This document shows positions 1 to 8,387 of a stretch of DNA of 64,000 bases, one piece after another. Position numbers and translations under genes: made by a program. Source of the stretch: Clostridium porci (GTDB taxonomy: Bacteria; Bacillota; Clostridia; Lachnospirales; Lachnospiraceae); NCBI RefSeq assembly GCF_009696375.1, contig NZ_VUMD01000014.1, positions 34,973 to 98,972 of the forward strand, given 5' to 3'. Under the pieces are notes generated by a model. That model saw only the letters and a program-made list of their open reading frames with translations. It was not told the DNA's origin and made no database searches. Every line of letters starts with the position of its first letter. Position 1 is the stretch's first letter.

Positions 1-1200
1 ACCAGCCGGGAAATAGACGAGAATACGGCTCTTTTGGAGGAGGCCAGACAGGTTCGGGAAACTTATGGAGCAGATTTGTCCAAGGCGCAGCTGGAAACTG
101 CAAACCTTCGCCAAAAACAGGACTTTATAAGGGAAAATGCAGATCGCGTCTGCAAAGAGATCGATAAGCTGAATGAAGAGCTTGACTCCCTGGAGAAGGG
201 AAGCGGAAGCTCTGGGCAGATTATTGAGGGAAAGCGAAGGGAAATCGAAAGGCTGAAAGAGCTGATGGACAAAGGAGAAATCCATATGGAGGAGCTGAAG
301 CTGGCAATCGAAGCTCAGTTTGTCCAAAAGGAGGCGCTTACAGGACGTCAGAAAGAGCTGTTTTCCCGAAGAGAAGAGCTTACAGGAAGGCTGTCAGAGC
401 TGGACAAGGACATGTTTCGTGTTCAGGCTCAGGAGGAGAAGCTGGAGGAGCGCCTTGAGACCTTCACCTCCTATATGTGGACTGAATATGAGATGACATT
501 CTCTACAGCCCAGGAGCTAAAGCGGGAGGAATACCAGGCCATCCCCCAGGTAAAAAAGCAGATAGAGGATTTGAAGAACCGGATCAAGGGACTGGGGAAT
601 ATTAATATAAACGCCATTGAGGATTATAAGGAAATTTCCCAGCGCTATGAGTTCTTAAAAGAGCAGTATGAGGATCTAACCCAGGCTCAGGCAGAGCTGG
701 AGAAGATTATTGAGGAACTGGATGCAGGCATGCGCCGTCAGTTCCAGGAAAAATTCGGGGAAATAAGGGCGGAGTTTGACAAGGTATTTAAGGAGCTGTT
801 CGGAGGAGGCCGGGGAACTCTGGAATTGATGGAAACGGATATTCTGGAATCAGGTATTCAGATTATAGCACAGCCACCAGGTAAGAAGCTTCAGAATATG
901 ATGCAGCTTTCCGGTGGAGAAAAGGCCCTTACAGCTATTTCCCTGCTTTTTGCAATACAAAACCTAAAGCCGTCTCCCTTCTGCCTTCTGGACGAGATAG
1001 AAGCAGCTCTGGACGACTCCAACGTGGACAGGTTTGCGGGCTATCTGCACAAGCTGATTAAGAATACCCAGTTTATTGTCATTACCCACAGGAGGGGAAC
1101 CATGGTTTCGGCAGACCGGCTTTATGGCATCACTATGCAGGAAAAGGGCGTATCCACGCTGGTTTCCGTAAATTTAATTGAGGATAGCCTGGATAAATAA
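1..1200 (+). CDS. smc: Chromosome segregation ATPase Smc, C-terminal part (5' end outside window)
   Basis: The frame is open from the first base, so this is the 3' part of a longer gene. The first part is charged coiled coil rich in Glu, Lys and Leu, followed by the C-terminal ATPase half: the ABC signature LSGGEKAL, Walker B CLLDEIEAALDD and the switch histidine in VITHRRGTM. Smc dimers bind ScpA/ScpB and organise and segregate the nucleoid. The hinge and N-terminal Walker A are outside the window. The next gene is ftsY, a neighbour pair common in Firmicutes, which supports Smc rather than RecN or SbcC. Confidence 0.96.
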   Translation, partial: TSREIDENTALLEEARQVRETYGADLSKAQLETANLRQKQDFIRENADRVCKEIDKLNEELDSLEKGSGSSGQIIEGKRREIERLKELMDKGEIHMEELKLAIEAQFVQKEALTGRQKELFSRREELTGRLSELDKDMFRVQAQEEKLEERLETFTSYMWTEYEMTFSTAQELKREEYQAIPQVKKQIEDLKNRIKGLGNININAIEDYKEISQRYEFLKEQYEDLTQAQAELEKIIEELDAGMRRQFQEKFGEIRAEFDKVFKELFGGGRGTLELMETDILESGIQIIAQPPGKKLQNMMQLSGGEKALTAISLLFAIQNLKPSPFCLLDEIEAALDDSNVDRFAGYLHKLIKNTQFIVITHRRGTMVSADRLYGITMQEKGVSTLVSVNLIEDSLDK

Positions 1201-1300
1201 TTAGGAATGTGGTATGCTATGAGCACTTGGCCGTTGTTGCCAGATAAACATGGCATCCCGGACGATAACAATGAATGTAGGAGAAGTGAGGAGTTAAGCT

Positions 1301-2227
1301 ATGGCTGATGGAAAGAAGGGCTTTTTCGGGCGTTTGGTAGAGGGACTGACCAAAACCAGAAATAATATTGTATCAGGAATTGACTCAATCTTCAGTGGCT
1401 TTTCCGCCATTGATGATGAGTTTTACGAGGAGATAGAAGAAACGCTGATCATGGGAGATTTGGGAATCCAGACCACCATGTCCATAGTAGAGGATTTGCG
1501 CCGGAAGGTTAAGGAGCAGCATATTAAGGAGCCTGAGGAGTGCAAGGAGCTTCTGATTAACAGCATTAAGGCCCAGATGGATCTTGGGGAAAATGCTTAT
1601 GAGTTTGAGCATAAGCGCTCTGTCGTACTGGTGATCGGCGTTAACGGAGTTGGAAAGACCACCTCTGTAGGAAAGCTGGCAGGCCAGCTTAAGGACTCTG
1701 GACATAAGGTGATTCTGGCTGCGGCGGATACATTCCGTGCGGCTGCCATTGATCAGCTGACAGAGTGGGCCAAAAGGGCAGGAGTGGATATTATCGCACA
1801 GCAGGAGGGCTCCGATCCGGCAGCTGTTATCTACGATGCAGTAGCTGCGGCCAAATCAAGAAAAGCGGATGTGCTGATCTGCGATACAGCAGGCCGCCTT
1901 CATAATAAGAAAAACCTGATGGAGGAGCTTAAGAAGATTAACCGGATTATCGATAAGGAGTATCCCGGCGCTTACAGGGAAACGCTGGTTGTGCTGGACG
2001 GAACTACGGGACAGAACGCCCTGGCACAGGCCCGCCAGTTTATGGAGGTGGCCGATATTACAGGCATTATCCTTACAAAGCTGGACGGAACTGCTAAGGG
2101 AGGGATTGCGGTGGCAATTCAGTCGGAGCTGGGGCTTCCTGTGAAATATATCGGCATTGGAGAGCAGATTGATGATTTGCAGAAGTTTAATGCAGATGAT
2201 TTTGTCAAAGCCCTGTTTAACATTTAG
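1301..2227 (+). CDS. ftsY: Signal recognition particle receptor FtsY
   Basis: This 308-residue SRP GTPase docks Ffh-ribosome complexes at the membrane for co-translational insertion. It shows the NG-domain motifs in order: P-loop GVNGVGKTTSVGKLA, the AADTFRAAA box, DTAGR and TKLDGTAKGG. The N-terminal acidic A domain is short, as usual in Clostridia. The ATG at 1301 follows a GGAGAAGTGAGG stretch. It lies about 100 bases after smc on the same strand and is probably co-transcribed. Confidence 0.97.
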   Translation: MADGKKGFFGRLVEGLTKTRNNIVSGIDSIFSGFSAIDDEFYEEIEETLIMGDLGIQTTMSIVEDLRRKVKEQHIKEPEECKELLINSIKAQMDLGENAYEFEHKRSVVLVIGVNGVGKTTSVGKLAGQLKDSGHKVILAAADTFRAAAIDQLTEWAKRAGVDIIAQQEGSDPAAVIYDAVAAAKSRKADVLICDTAGRLHNKKNLMEELKKINRIIDKEYPGAYRETLVVLDGTTGQNALAQARQFMEVADITGIILTKLDGTAKGGIAVAIQSELGLPVKYIGIGEQIDDLQKFNADDFVKALFNI

Positions 2228-2304
2228 GAATAATCTGTTGTTGAATTTAATACAGTAACGTGATATAGTAGAGGGAAACGTAAGGGAAAGAAGGTTCTGA
2301 TATA

Positions 2305-3537
2305 GTGGAAGAGTTGACATTGGAGAAGTTTGAGGAGGCCTCGGAGATTGTCAAAGAGGTTACTCTGGAGACAAAGCTTATATACAGCGAATATTTTTCG
2401 GCTCAGACCGGCAACAGAGTGTATTTTAAACCGGAGAATATGCAGTATACAGGCGCATATAAGGTAAGGGGAGCCTACTATAAGATCAGTACTTTAAGCC
2501 AGGAGGAGAAGGCTAAGGGGCTTATTACTGCGTCTGCGGGAAACCATGCCCAGGGTGTTGCCTATGCTGCAAAGCTGGCGGGAGTAAAGGCAACGGTGGT
2601 GATGCCTACTACCACCCCGCTTATGAAGGTAAACCGCACCAAGAATTACAACGCTCAGGTGGTGCTGGAGGGAGACGTATTTGACGAGGCCTGTGATTAT
2701 GCCTACAAGCTTGCAAAGGAGCAGGGGCTTACCTTTATACATCCCTTTGATGATTTGGATGTAGCTACGGGACAGGGGTCCATCTCTATGGAGATCATTA
2801 AGGAGCTTCCCACTGTGGATTACATACTGGTTCCCATCGGCGGCGGCGGACTGTGTACGGGAGTTTCTGTCCTGGCAAAGCTTTTAAATCCCAAGATTAA
2901 GGTGATCGGAGTGGAGCCGTCAGGAGCTAACTGTATGCAGGAGTCTCTCCGCGCAGGAAAGATAATGACTCTTCCTGATGTCAATACGATTGCGGACGGT
3001 ACGGCTGTAAAACGTCCGGGAGAAAAGCTGTTCCCTTATATTCAGGCGAATATAGATGATATTATTACCATAGAGGACAGCGAGCTAATCGTTGCCTTTT
3101 TGGATATGGTGGAGAATCACAAAATGATCGTGGAGAACTCCGGGCTTCTGACAGTAGCTGCATTAAAGCATCTGAATGTGCAGAGAAAGAAAATTGTGTC
3201 CATCCTAAGCGGCGGCAATATGGACGTTATTACAATGTCATCCATTGTGCAGCATGGGCTGATTCAAAGAGACCGGGTATTTACTGTGTCCGTTCTGCTT
3301 CCTGATAAGCCGGGAGAGCTTGCTAGGGTATCCTCTCTGTTAGCCAGAGAGCAGGGAAATATTATTAAGCTGGAGCACAACCAGTTTATCAGCATTAACC
3401 GTAATGCAGCCGTGGAGCTTCGGATTACCATGGAGGCTTTCGGGACGGAGCACAAGAAACAAATCGTAACGGCTTTAACAGACGCAGGCTATCGTCCAAA
3501 GCTGGTTAAGGTGAAAGGGACCTACAGCGAGGTTTAG
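2305..3537 (+). CDS. ilvA: Threonine ammonia-lyase with C-terminal ACT domain
   Basis: This 410-residue fold-type II PLP enzyme should deaminate threonine to 2-oxobutanoate. The PLP lysine is Lys53 in TGAYKVRGA, the substrate-binding motif is SAGNHAQG, and the phosphate loop is the glycine-rich PIGGGGL. From about residue 325 an ACT-type domain follows (TVSVLLPDKPGELARV). The single short regulatory domain resembles TdcB-like or clostridial IlvA forms more than the two-ACT E. coli IlvA. The start is GTG. No other branched-chain amino acid genes are nearby. A terminator-like hairpin follows. Confidence 0.92.
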   Translation: MEELTLEKFEEASEIVKEVTLETKLIYSEYFSAQTGNRVYFKPENMQYTGAYKVRGAYYKISTLSQEEKAKGLITASAGNHAQGVAYAAKLAGVKATVVMPTTTPLMKVNRTKNYNAQVVLEGDVFDEACDYAYKLAKEQGLTFIHPFDDLDVATGQGSISMEIIKELPTVDYILVPIGGGGLCTGVSVLAKLLNPKIKVIGVEPSGANCMQESLRAGKIMTLPDVNTIADGTAVKRPGEKLFPYIQANIDDIITIEDSELIVAFLDMVENHKMIVENSGLLTVAALKHLNVQRKKIVSILSGGNMDVITMSSIVQHGLIQRDRVFTVSVLLPDKPGELARVSSLLAREQGNIIKLEHNQFISINRNAAVELRITMEAFGTEHKKQIVTALTDAGYRPKLVKVKGTYSEV

Positions 3538-3562
3538 AAATATACATAAAGCCGGGAGACAG

Positions 3563-3608
3563 GATATCCCATATCACAGGCTGACGGCAGGCTGCGGTAT
3601 GGGATATC
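3563..3608 (+). terminator. Stem-loop after ilvA
   Basis: A perfect 11-bp inverted repeat (GATATCCCATA at 3563-3573 with TATGGGATATC at 3598-3608) lies just past the threonine ammonia-lyase stop. The T-run is short, so termination efficiency is uncertain. Confidence 0.55.
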
Positions 3609-3656
3609 TTACCGTTACATGTGCTGGAAGAAGAAATTACGGAGGAAGCGGAGCAA

Positions 3657-4919
3657 ATGAAAAATGTCAAGGCATCAGAGATAAAAGCGGGCTTGCTTGC
3701 AAACCTTCATTATTTTTTTAAATGGCTGTTGATTTCCGTGTTGATCGGAAGCATCGGAGGAGTGGCAGGGACTATATTTTCCTATGGTGTAGCCTGGGCC
3801 ACAGATTTCAGGCTGAGCAATCGTTATATGCTTTTTTATCTGCCGGCGGCAGGACTTCTGATTATATGGATGTACAGAACCTTTCATGAGGAAGGGAACC
3901 GGGGGACAAACATGGTGATTGACGCCATTTCCTCTAATGAAAAGGTGACGGCTGCTACGGGACCGCTGATTTTCGTATCCACCATTTTGACCCATCTTAC
4001 AGGAGGCTCCGCCGGCAGGGAGGGAGCTGCTTTGCAGCTGGGAGGGAGCATCGGCAATTCTCTGGGCCATGTGATGCGCCTGGATGAAAAGGATGAGAAG
4101 ATTGCAATTATGTGCGGCATGAGCGCCGTATTTGCGGCTCTTTTCGGTACGCCTGTAGCTGCGGGCGTATTTTCACTGGAGGTGGTAAGCATAGGAGTGC
4201 TGTACTACGCAGCTCTGGTGCCTTGTATCTTTTCCGCTTATATCGGAGTCGGAATTGCCAGAGTAGCCGGACTGTCAGGGGAACGCTTTCTTATAGGCTC
4301 CATTCCTCCTGTTACCATAGGAACGGCTGCTCTGATTGTAATCCTGGGGATTCTGTGTGCGGGAGTAAGCATTGTGTTTTGCATTATGCTTCACTACTCG
4401 GAATATGGATACCGCAGGTTTTTTCCCAATCCGTATATACGTATTCTGGCTGCCAGCGGTATTTTCATCGTTCTTACCCTTTTAGCGGGAACCAGGGAGT
4501 ACTGCGGCAGCAGCATGCAGCTGATTGAATCCAGCATAGAAGGCAAGGCGCAGTATGAGGCATTTTTCCTCAAAATGATATTTACGGCTGTTACCCTGGG
4601 AGCCGGATTTAAGGGAGGTGAAATTGTACCGACTCTGTGCGTGGGGGCAGCTTTTGGCTGTGCAATGGGAAGATTCATGGATTTTTCTCCTTCCCTCTGC
4701 TCTGCCTGCGGTATGGCGGCTCTGTTTGCGGGCGTAACGAACTGCCCTATTACATCTCTGATTATTGCCCTGGAGCTGTTTGGATATGAGGGAATGGAAT
4801 ATTTTTCTATTATTATCGCAGTTTCCTTTGCTCTGTCCGGATATTATGGCCTTTACGCAAGTCAGAAATTTGTCTATTCTAAAACGAAAACAGAGTTTAT
4901 TAACAGAAGATCCCATTGA
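3657..4919 (+). CDS. ClC-family chloride channel / H+-Cl- antiporter
   Basis: This is a polytopic membrane protein of about 420 residues. ClC hallmarks include the selectivity-filter stretch GGSAGREGAALQLGGSIG, the GTPVAAGVFSLEV segment, and GAGFKGGEIVPTLCVGAAFG late in the protein. It should move chloride or another anion, possibly fluoride, across the cytoplasmic membrane. The residue after GRE is Gly-Ala rather than Gly-Pro, so the ion preference is open. I chose ATG 3657 because GGAGG lies upstream; an in-frame GTG at 3621 has no ribosome site. It stands apart from the next small gene by only about 30 bases. Confidence 0.88.
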   Translation: MKNVKASEIKAGLLANLHYFFKWLLISVLIGSIGGVAGTIFSYGVAWATDFRLSNRYMLFYLPAAGLLIIWMYRTFHEEGNRGTNMVIDAISSNEKVTAATGPLIFVSTILTHLTGGSAGREGAALQLGGSIGNSLGHVMRLDEKDEKIAIMCGMSAVFAALFGTPVAAGVFSLEVVSIGVLYYAALVPCIFSAYIGVGIARVAGLSGERFLIGSIPPVTIGTAALIVILGILCAGVSIVFCIMLHYSEYGYRRFFPNPYIRILAASGIFIVLTLLAGTREYCGSSMQLIESSIEGKAQYEAFFLKMIFTAVTLGAGFKGGEIVPTLCVGAAFGCAMGRFMDFSPSLCSACGMAALFAGVTNCPITSLIIALELFGYEGMEYFSIIIAVSFALSGYYGLYASQKFVYSKTKTEFINRRSH

Positions 4920-4948
4920 GAACAAATATAACAAACAGGGAGAGACGG

Positions 4949-5242
4949 ATGCTGGAATTAAAAGATTTTATGCCGATTAATTATTTAAAAAAGGAGAAGT
5001 TTACAGGCAGCCATCAGGGGATGCGTTTCCGGATGGAGAAAGCAGAACTGGACGGAGAGGAAAGACCTAAGCTTAAGGTGACAGTTTGGCCGGAGCCATA
5101 TGGTTATGACGCTACTCCTCAGGATGAAAAAACGGAAACCTTTCTGGAATTTGATGCAGATGGACTTTCAAAAGGAGTGGAGTGGATCAATGAGCAGTTT
5201 GAGAGCCAGCAGCTCCGGTGGAAGGCAGTGAGCCGGGGATAG
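4949..5242 (+). CDS. Small conserved protein of unknown function
   Basis: This 97-residue soluble acidic protein has no signal peptide, membrane segment or metal motif. It reads like other small proteins I recall from Lachnospiraceae chromosomes (LKVTVWPEPYGYDAT core), but I cannot name a family. ATG 4949 follows a GGGAGAGACGG stretch. It lies between the ClC gene and the response regulator, on the same strand. Confidence 0.7.
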   Translation: MLELKDFMPINYLKKEKFTGSHQGMRFRMEKAELDGEERPKLKVTVWPEPYGYDATPQDEKTETFLEFDADGLSKGVEWINEQFESQQLRWKAVSRG

Positions 5243-5304
5243 AGGGAGATGGAGAAATTACCTGGCAGTGAAGGCTGCTCAGATACCAATGGAGAAAACA
5301 TTTG

Positions 5305-6033
5305 ATGAAATTAGAAAAGATAAGAGTGGCTGTTTGTGATGACCAGCCATCCGATTTGCAGAAAATAAGGAAAGCGATCCAGGAGTTCTGGACAGGCAAT
5401 GATATGGACATCAGCTTATTTTCTGATGGAAATAGCCTTTATCAATCACACTGTACCAATCCTTACGATCTTCTTTTTTTGGATATCGTGATGCCGGAAT
5501 GCGGCGGTTTGGAACTAGCCAGGCGGCTGCGTGTTAGTAATCCTAAACTAAAGCTGATTTTTGTGTCAGGACATGAACGGTATGTATTTGATACCTTTGA
5601 GCATATGCCTTTATGGTTTATACGAAAAAATACTTTAGAGCAGGATATGGAGAAAGCATTGCTAAAGTATCTTAAGCTTACAAGTCAAAGGACAATCTGG
5701 TACAGGATAAAGCAAGGGTTTGGATATAAAAATGTTTTTATAAAGGAAATTCTATATATAGAATGCAGTGGTCACAAGCTGACGTTAAGAACGGTGGAGG
5801 GTAAAGATTACCGGCTGTACGGGAGCTTGCAGTCAATAGAAAAGGAATTTGAAAAATATGATTTTATCAGAGTACATAAAAGCTATTTGGTTAATCAGGA
5901 GCATATTTTAGCTGTTGAAAAACTGGATGTGATATTAGAAGGAGAATTGAGAGTTCCCTTGGGAAAAGACAGGAGGAAAAAGGTTAGGGACGCTATGGAT
6001 TTCTATAACAAAAGGCGGCATGAATATTTATAG
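5305..6033 (+). CDS. LytTR-family two-component response regulator
   Basis: This 242-residue regulator has an N-terminal receiver domain (acidic pair in AVCDDQ, phospho-acceptor Asp60 in LFLDIVMP) and a C-terminal LytTR DNA-binding domain (about residues 135-235, with YIECSGHKLTLRT and FIRVHKSYLVN). Such AgrA/LytR-type regulators usually pair with a membrane histidine kinase encoded next door. None is present here: the downstream side is the accessory region, so a partner may have been displaced, or the gene is a natural orphan. ATG 5305 is preferred over TTG 5302. Confidence 0.9.
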   Translation: MKLEKIRVAVCDDQPSDLQKIRKAIQEFWTGNDMDISLFSDGNSLYQSHCTNPYDLLFLDIVMPECGGLELARRLRVSNPKLKLIFVSGHERYVFDTFEHMPLWFIRKNTLEQDMEKALLKYLKLTSQRTIWYRIKQGFGYKNVFIKEILYIECSGHKLTLRTVEGKDYRLYGSLQSIEKEFEKYDFIRVHKSYLVNQEHILAVEKLDVILEGELRVPLGKDRRKKVRDAMDFYNKRRHEYL

Positions 6034-6754
6034 TGTATAATAGCCTCTCAAAATGCAGGTGTATATATTGGTCTGAGGTTTTTTCTGGAAAGACTATGGT
6101 TTTATAAAAGCTATGGTCTGTTTTCTATCGTTTTCGTTTCCAGTTGCACTGGCATATGGAGCAGCTGTCTGACGTTGTTCTTTGTCAATCTTTCATAAAA
6201 GTATAATTTACTGCTTATCATAACCGGATTATGTCGAAATAGACCGGATTGTGTCAAAGAAATTGAATGAATGGATTTATGTTTTTATTTAACAACTCTG
6301 ATTATCTCGAAAAAGCCCATGAATACGGGCAAATCACGGGATAGGGACACCGAATTTACTACCGATTTACTACATTCGGATTGAGCCTTGACACGCTATT
6401 TCTTCCCGTGAAGCCTACCACCTAAACAGGACACATCAAACAACCGAATACAACACCGCAAAAAGAGCGTTGCTATAAGAAAACATGAAAAGAACTAGTA
6501 AAATCAATGTTTTTAAGGCAGCGGAAAACGGGGCAGATCAAAATAACTGAATAATCAGACAGAAACAGGGGGTTATCAAGTATGACAGCGCCTTTTTCTG
6601 TTTCCCAGCTAAGCCGCAGATTTTGAAAAAGTCCGCGGCTTTTCTTTTTACCCAAGAGCAGCAAGGTGACGGCCTATGTATTTTATATCCAGCAGCGATC
6701 GAGCCTTTAAATGGTTCATTCAGCCAAGGCCGGTAGCGGTCTATTTTTACAGCG
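6034..6754. other. Gene-free junction between chromosome and conjugative element
   Basis: About 720 bases without a convincing gene. The first part is AT-rich. From about 6310 there are short repeats: TTTACTAC occurs twice (around 6357 and 6367), with small dyads such as CCC-ATGAATA-CGGG nearby. This looks like attachment-site or element-end DNA, but no second copy was identified in the window, so the exact border is not fixed. A terminator-like hairpin lies at 6611-6650. Confidence 0.5.
6611..6650 (+). terminator. Rho-independent terminator
   Basis: The stem AAGCCGC (6611-6617) pairs with GCGGCTT (6635-6641), followed by TTCTTTTT. It lies upstream of the parA remnant and could insulate the element from chromosomal transcription. 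Confidence 0.55.
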
Positions 6755-6887
6755 CAGGAGGATGGCAAGAGCATTTTTGCCTATGCCCCCCGGCGGTAAG
6801 GTGGCTGAGGGCTACAAAAATCTGACCCGGGAGGTGATAAAACTTGAAAAGCAGCGAGAAAAAAATAGAGCTGGCACCGGTAGATAA
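6755..6887 (+). pseudogene. Remnant of the C-terminus of a ParA partition ATPase
   Basis: Only the tail of a ParA/Soj protein is left. One frame reads DGKSIFAYAP from 6761; after a run of six C at 6785-6790 the match continues in another frame as GGKVAEGYKNLTREV, with a stop at 6885-6887. This is how ParA proteins typically end. The Walker A part is absent, and the frame preceding this stretch hits a stop at 6734. The tail overlaps the parB start, as in intact parAB pairs. Deletion plus frameshift implies loss of ParA function. Confidence 0.65.
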
Positions 6888-7812
6888 TCTTTTTACCACG
6901 GAGCAGGAGCGTCAGGAAGCCAGCGAGGAGCGAGTTGTCCGTATCCCCCTTACACAACTGCACTATTTTAAAGGGTATCCGGCTATGCAGACCGAGATAC
7001 CATTTACAGGTCAGCCTTACCGTTTTAAGGATGATGACCCCAAGATGCAGGAAACGCTGGATAGTGTTAAAAAGCGCGGTGTTCGTGCGCCTGGCCTTGT
7101 GCGCCCTGACCCGGATGGGGGCTATGAGATTATTTCTGGCCATCGCCGCCACCGAGCCAGCGAGTTGGCAGGTTTGGAGGATATGCCAGTCATAATCCGG
7201 GATATGACCGATGAAGAAGCGGTTATAGAGATGGTAGATGCTAATATCCAGCGCGAGAAAGTTATGCCCAGTGAAAAAGCATGGGCTTATCGCATGAAGT
7301 TAGAGGCCATCAAACATCAGGGAGCAAGAACAGACCTGACTTCTGTTCAAGTCGAACAGAAGTTGAGTGCCCGTGACAAGGTGGCCAAAGATGCTGGGGA
7401 GAAAAGCGGCATTCAGATCATGCGTTATATCCGATTAACCGAGCTGATCCCCGAACTTCTGGATATGGTGGATGAGAAGAAAATCGCCTTTAATCCGGCG
7501 TATGAGCTGTCCTTTCTCAAAAAGGAAGAACAGGTAGACCTGTTGGATGCAATAGATAGCGAACAGGCTACCCCCTCCCTTTCCCAAGCACAGCGGCTCA
7601 AAAAATTCAGCCAGGAGGGGCATTTGAACATTGATGTAATGCGGGCCATCATGGGCGGGGAAAAGAAAAGCGATCTGGACAAGGTGACATTTACCTCGGA
7701 CACCCTGCGGAAGTATTTTCCCAAGAGCTACACCCCTGCCAAGATGCAGGAAACCATTATCAAGCTGCTGGAACAGTGGCAGAGAAAGCGTCAAAGAGAC
7801 CAGGAACGATGA
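6844..7812 (+). CDS. ParB/Spo0J-family partition protein
   Basis: This 322-residue protein has the ParB N-terminal nucleotide-binding motif GGYEIISGHRRHRASELAG (about residues 97-115), then a helix-turn-helix region around residues 180-215. It would bind centromere-like sites for maintenance of the excised element, or act as a regulator. The start is TTG 6844 with GGGAGGTGA at 6828-6836, overlapping the broken parA tail. With ParA missing it may no longer function in partition. The next gene starts 12 bases later. Confidence 0.88.
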   Translation: MKSSEKKIELAPVDNLFTTEQERQEASEERVVRIPLTQLHYFKGYPAMQTEIPFTGQPYRFKDDDPKMQETLDSVKKRGVRAPGLVRPDPDGGYEIISGHRRHRASELAGLEDMPVIIRDMTDEEAVIEMVDANIQREKVMPSEKAWAYRMKLEAIKHQGARTDLTSVQVEQKLSARDKVAKDAGEKSGIQIMRYIRLTELIPELLDMVDEKKIAFNPAYELSFLKKEEQVDLLDAIDSEQATPSLSQAQRLKKFSQEGHLNIDVMRAIMGGEKKSDLDKVTFTSDTLRKYFPKSYTPAKMQETIIKLLEQWQRKRQRDQER

Positions 7813-7823
7813 AAGGAGCGCCT

Positions 7824-8099
7824 ATGAGGGATATTTCCGCCAGGGAACTGAAAGGACATAACATTCTTGCCGTGGAGCGTTTTAGAGACAACACCCGCCG
7901 GATGATCGAGTTTTCCGTCCTGCGTCCCTGTTCCTACGGCAGCCCCGGGGATGAAATGCGGCTGTTTCTCACAGAGGGCGGCTATCAGGCCACGTTACTC
8001 AGCCAGCAGCGCCGGGAAATCAAAATTAAGCGGTACGCCCGCGTTATTGAGGGTCATATCCTCGATTTTAAGCCGGACAAGCGCCGCCGCCACTTATAA
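7824..8099 (+). CDS. Conjugative-element small protein, unknown function
   Basis: This 91-residue basic protein (MRDISARELKGHNILAVERF) has no recognised motif, and its C-terminus is arginine-rich (KPDKRRRHL). ATG 7824 has AAAGGAG five bases upstream; ATG 7809 is an alternative that overlaps the parB stop. Its place between parB and the initiator gene suggests the same operon and a role in element maintenance, but no function can be read from it. Confidence 0.65.
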   Translation: MRDISARELKGHNILAVERFRDNTRRMIEFSVLRPCSYGSPGDEMRLFLTEGGYQATLLSQQRREIKIKRYARVIEGHILDFKPDKRRRHL

Positions 8100-8132
8100 A
8101 CAAATGATTACTGCGAAAGGAAAGGAATGAAT

Positions 8133-8321
8133 ATGTGTACTGTAAAGGAAATCCGGGAAGCCATCCGAGAGGATTACAGTTCCCAGCATGATATGGAATC
8201 TGCGGAGATTGACCGCGTTTTGCAGACCCTCCCATTTTCTCAGGAACCGGAACCATTTTCCAAGCCGAGACCGCAAAGACCGGCGTTTTGGTTTCACGCA
8301 AGAAAATATGAAAAAAAGTAA
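8133..8321 (+). CDS. Very small protein, unknown function
   Basis: A possible 62-residue product (MCTVKEIREAIREDYSSQ) with a Pro-rich, basic C-terminus. Start codons at 8127 and 8133 are both near AAAGGA; 8133 has the better spacing. It is followed at once by a strong terminator, so it would be the last gene of the parB operon. The family is not recognised. Confidence 0.55.
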   Translation: MCTVKEIREAIREDYSSQHDMESAEIDRVLQTLPFSQEPEPFSKPRPQRPAFWFHARKYEKK

Positions 8322-8323
8322 CT

Positions 8324-8355
8324 GCCACAATTCTTTTACGGGATTGTGGCTTTTT
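8324..8355 (+). terminator. Rho-independent terminator
   Basis: GCCACAAT (8324-8331) pairs with ATTGTGGC (8343-8350), followed by five T. It closes the parB operon upstream of the initiator gene. Confidence 0.8.
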
Positions 8356-8387
8356 ATACCCTGAGAAATTTGGAAGGAGTGAGGTCA

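Noticed and set aside
6676..6825. A 49-codon frame upstream of parB
   Set aside because: The bases are better explained as a frameshifted ParA tail in the other two frames, and no ribosome site is present.
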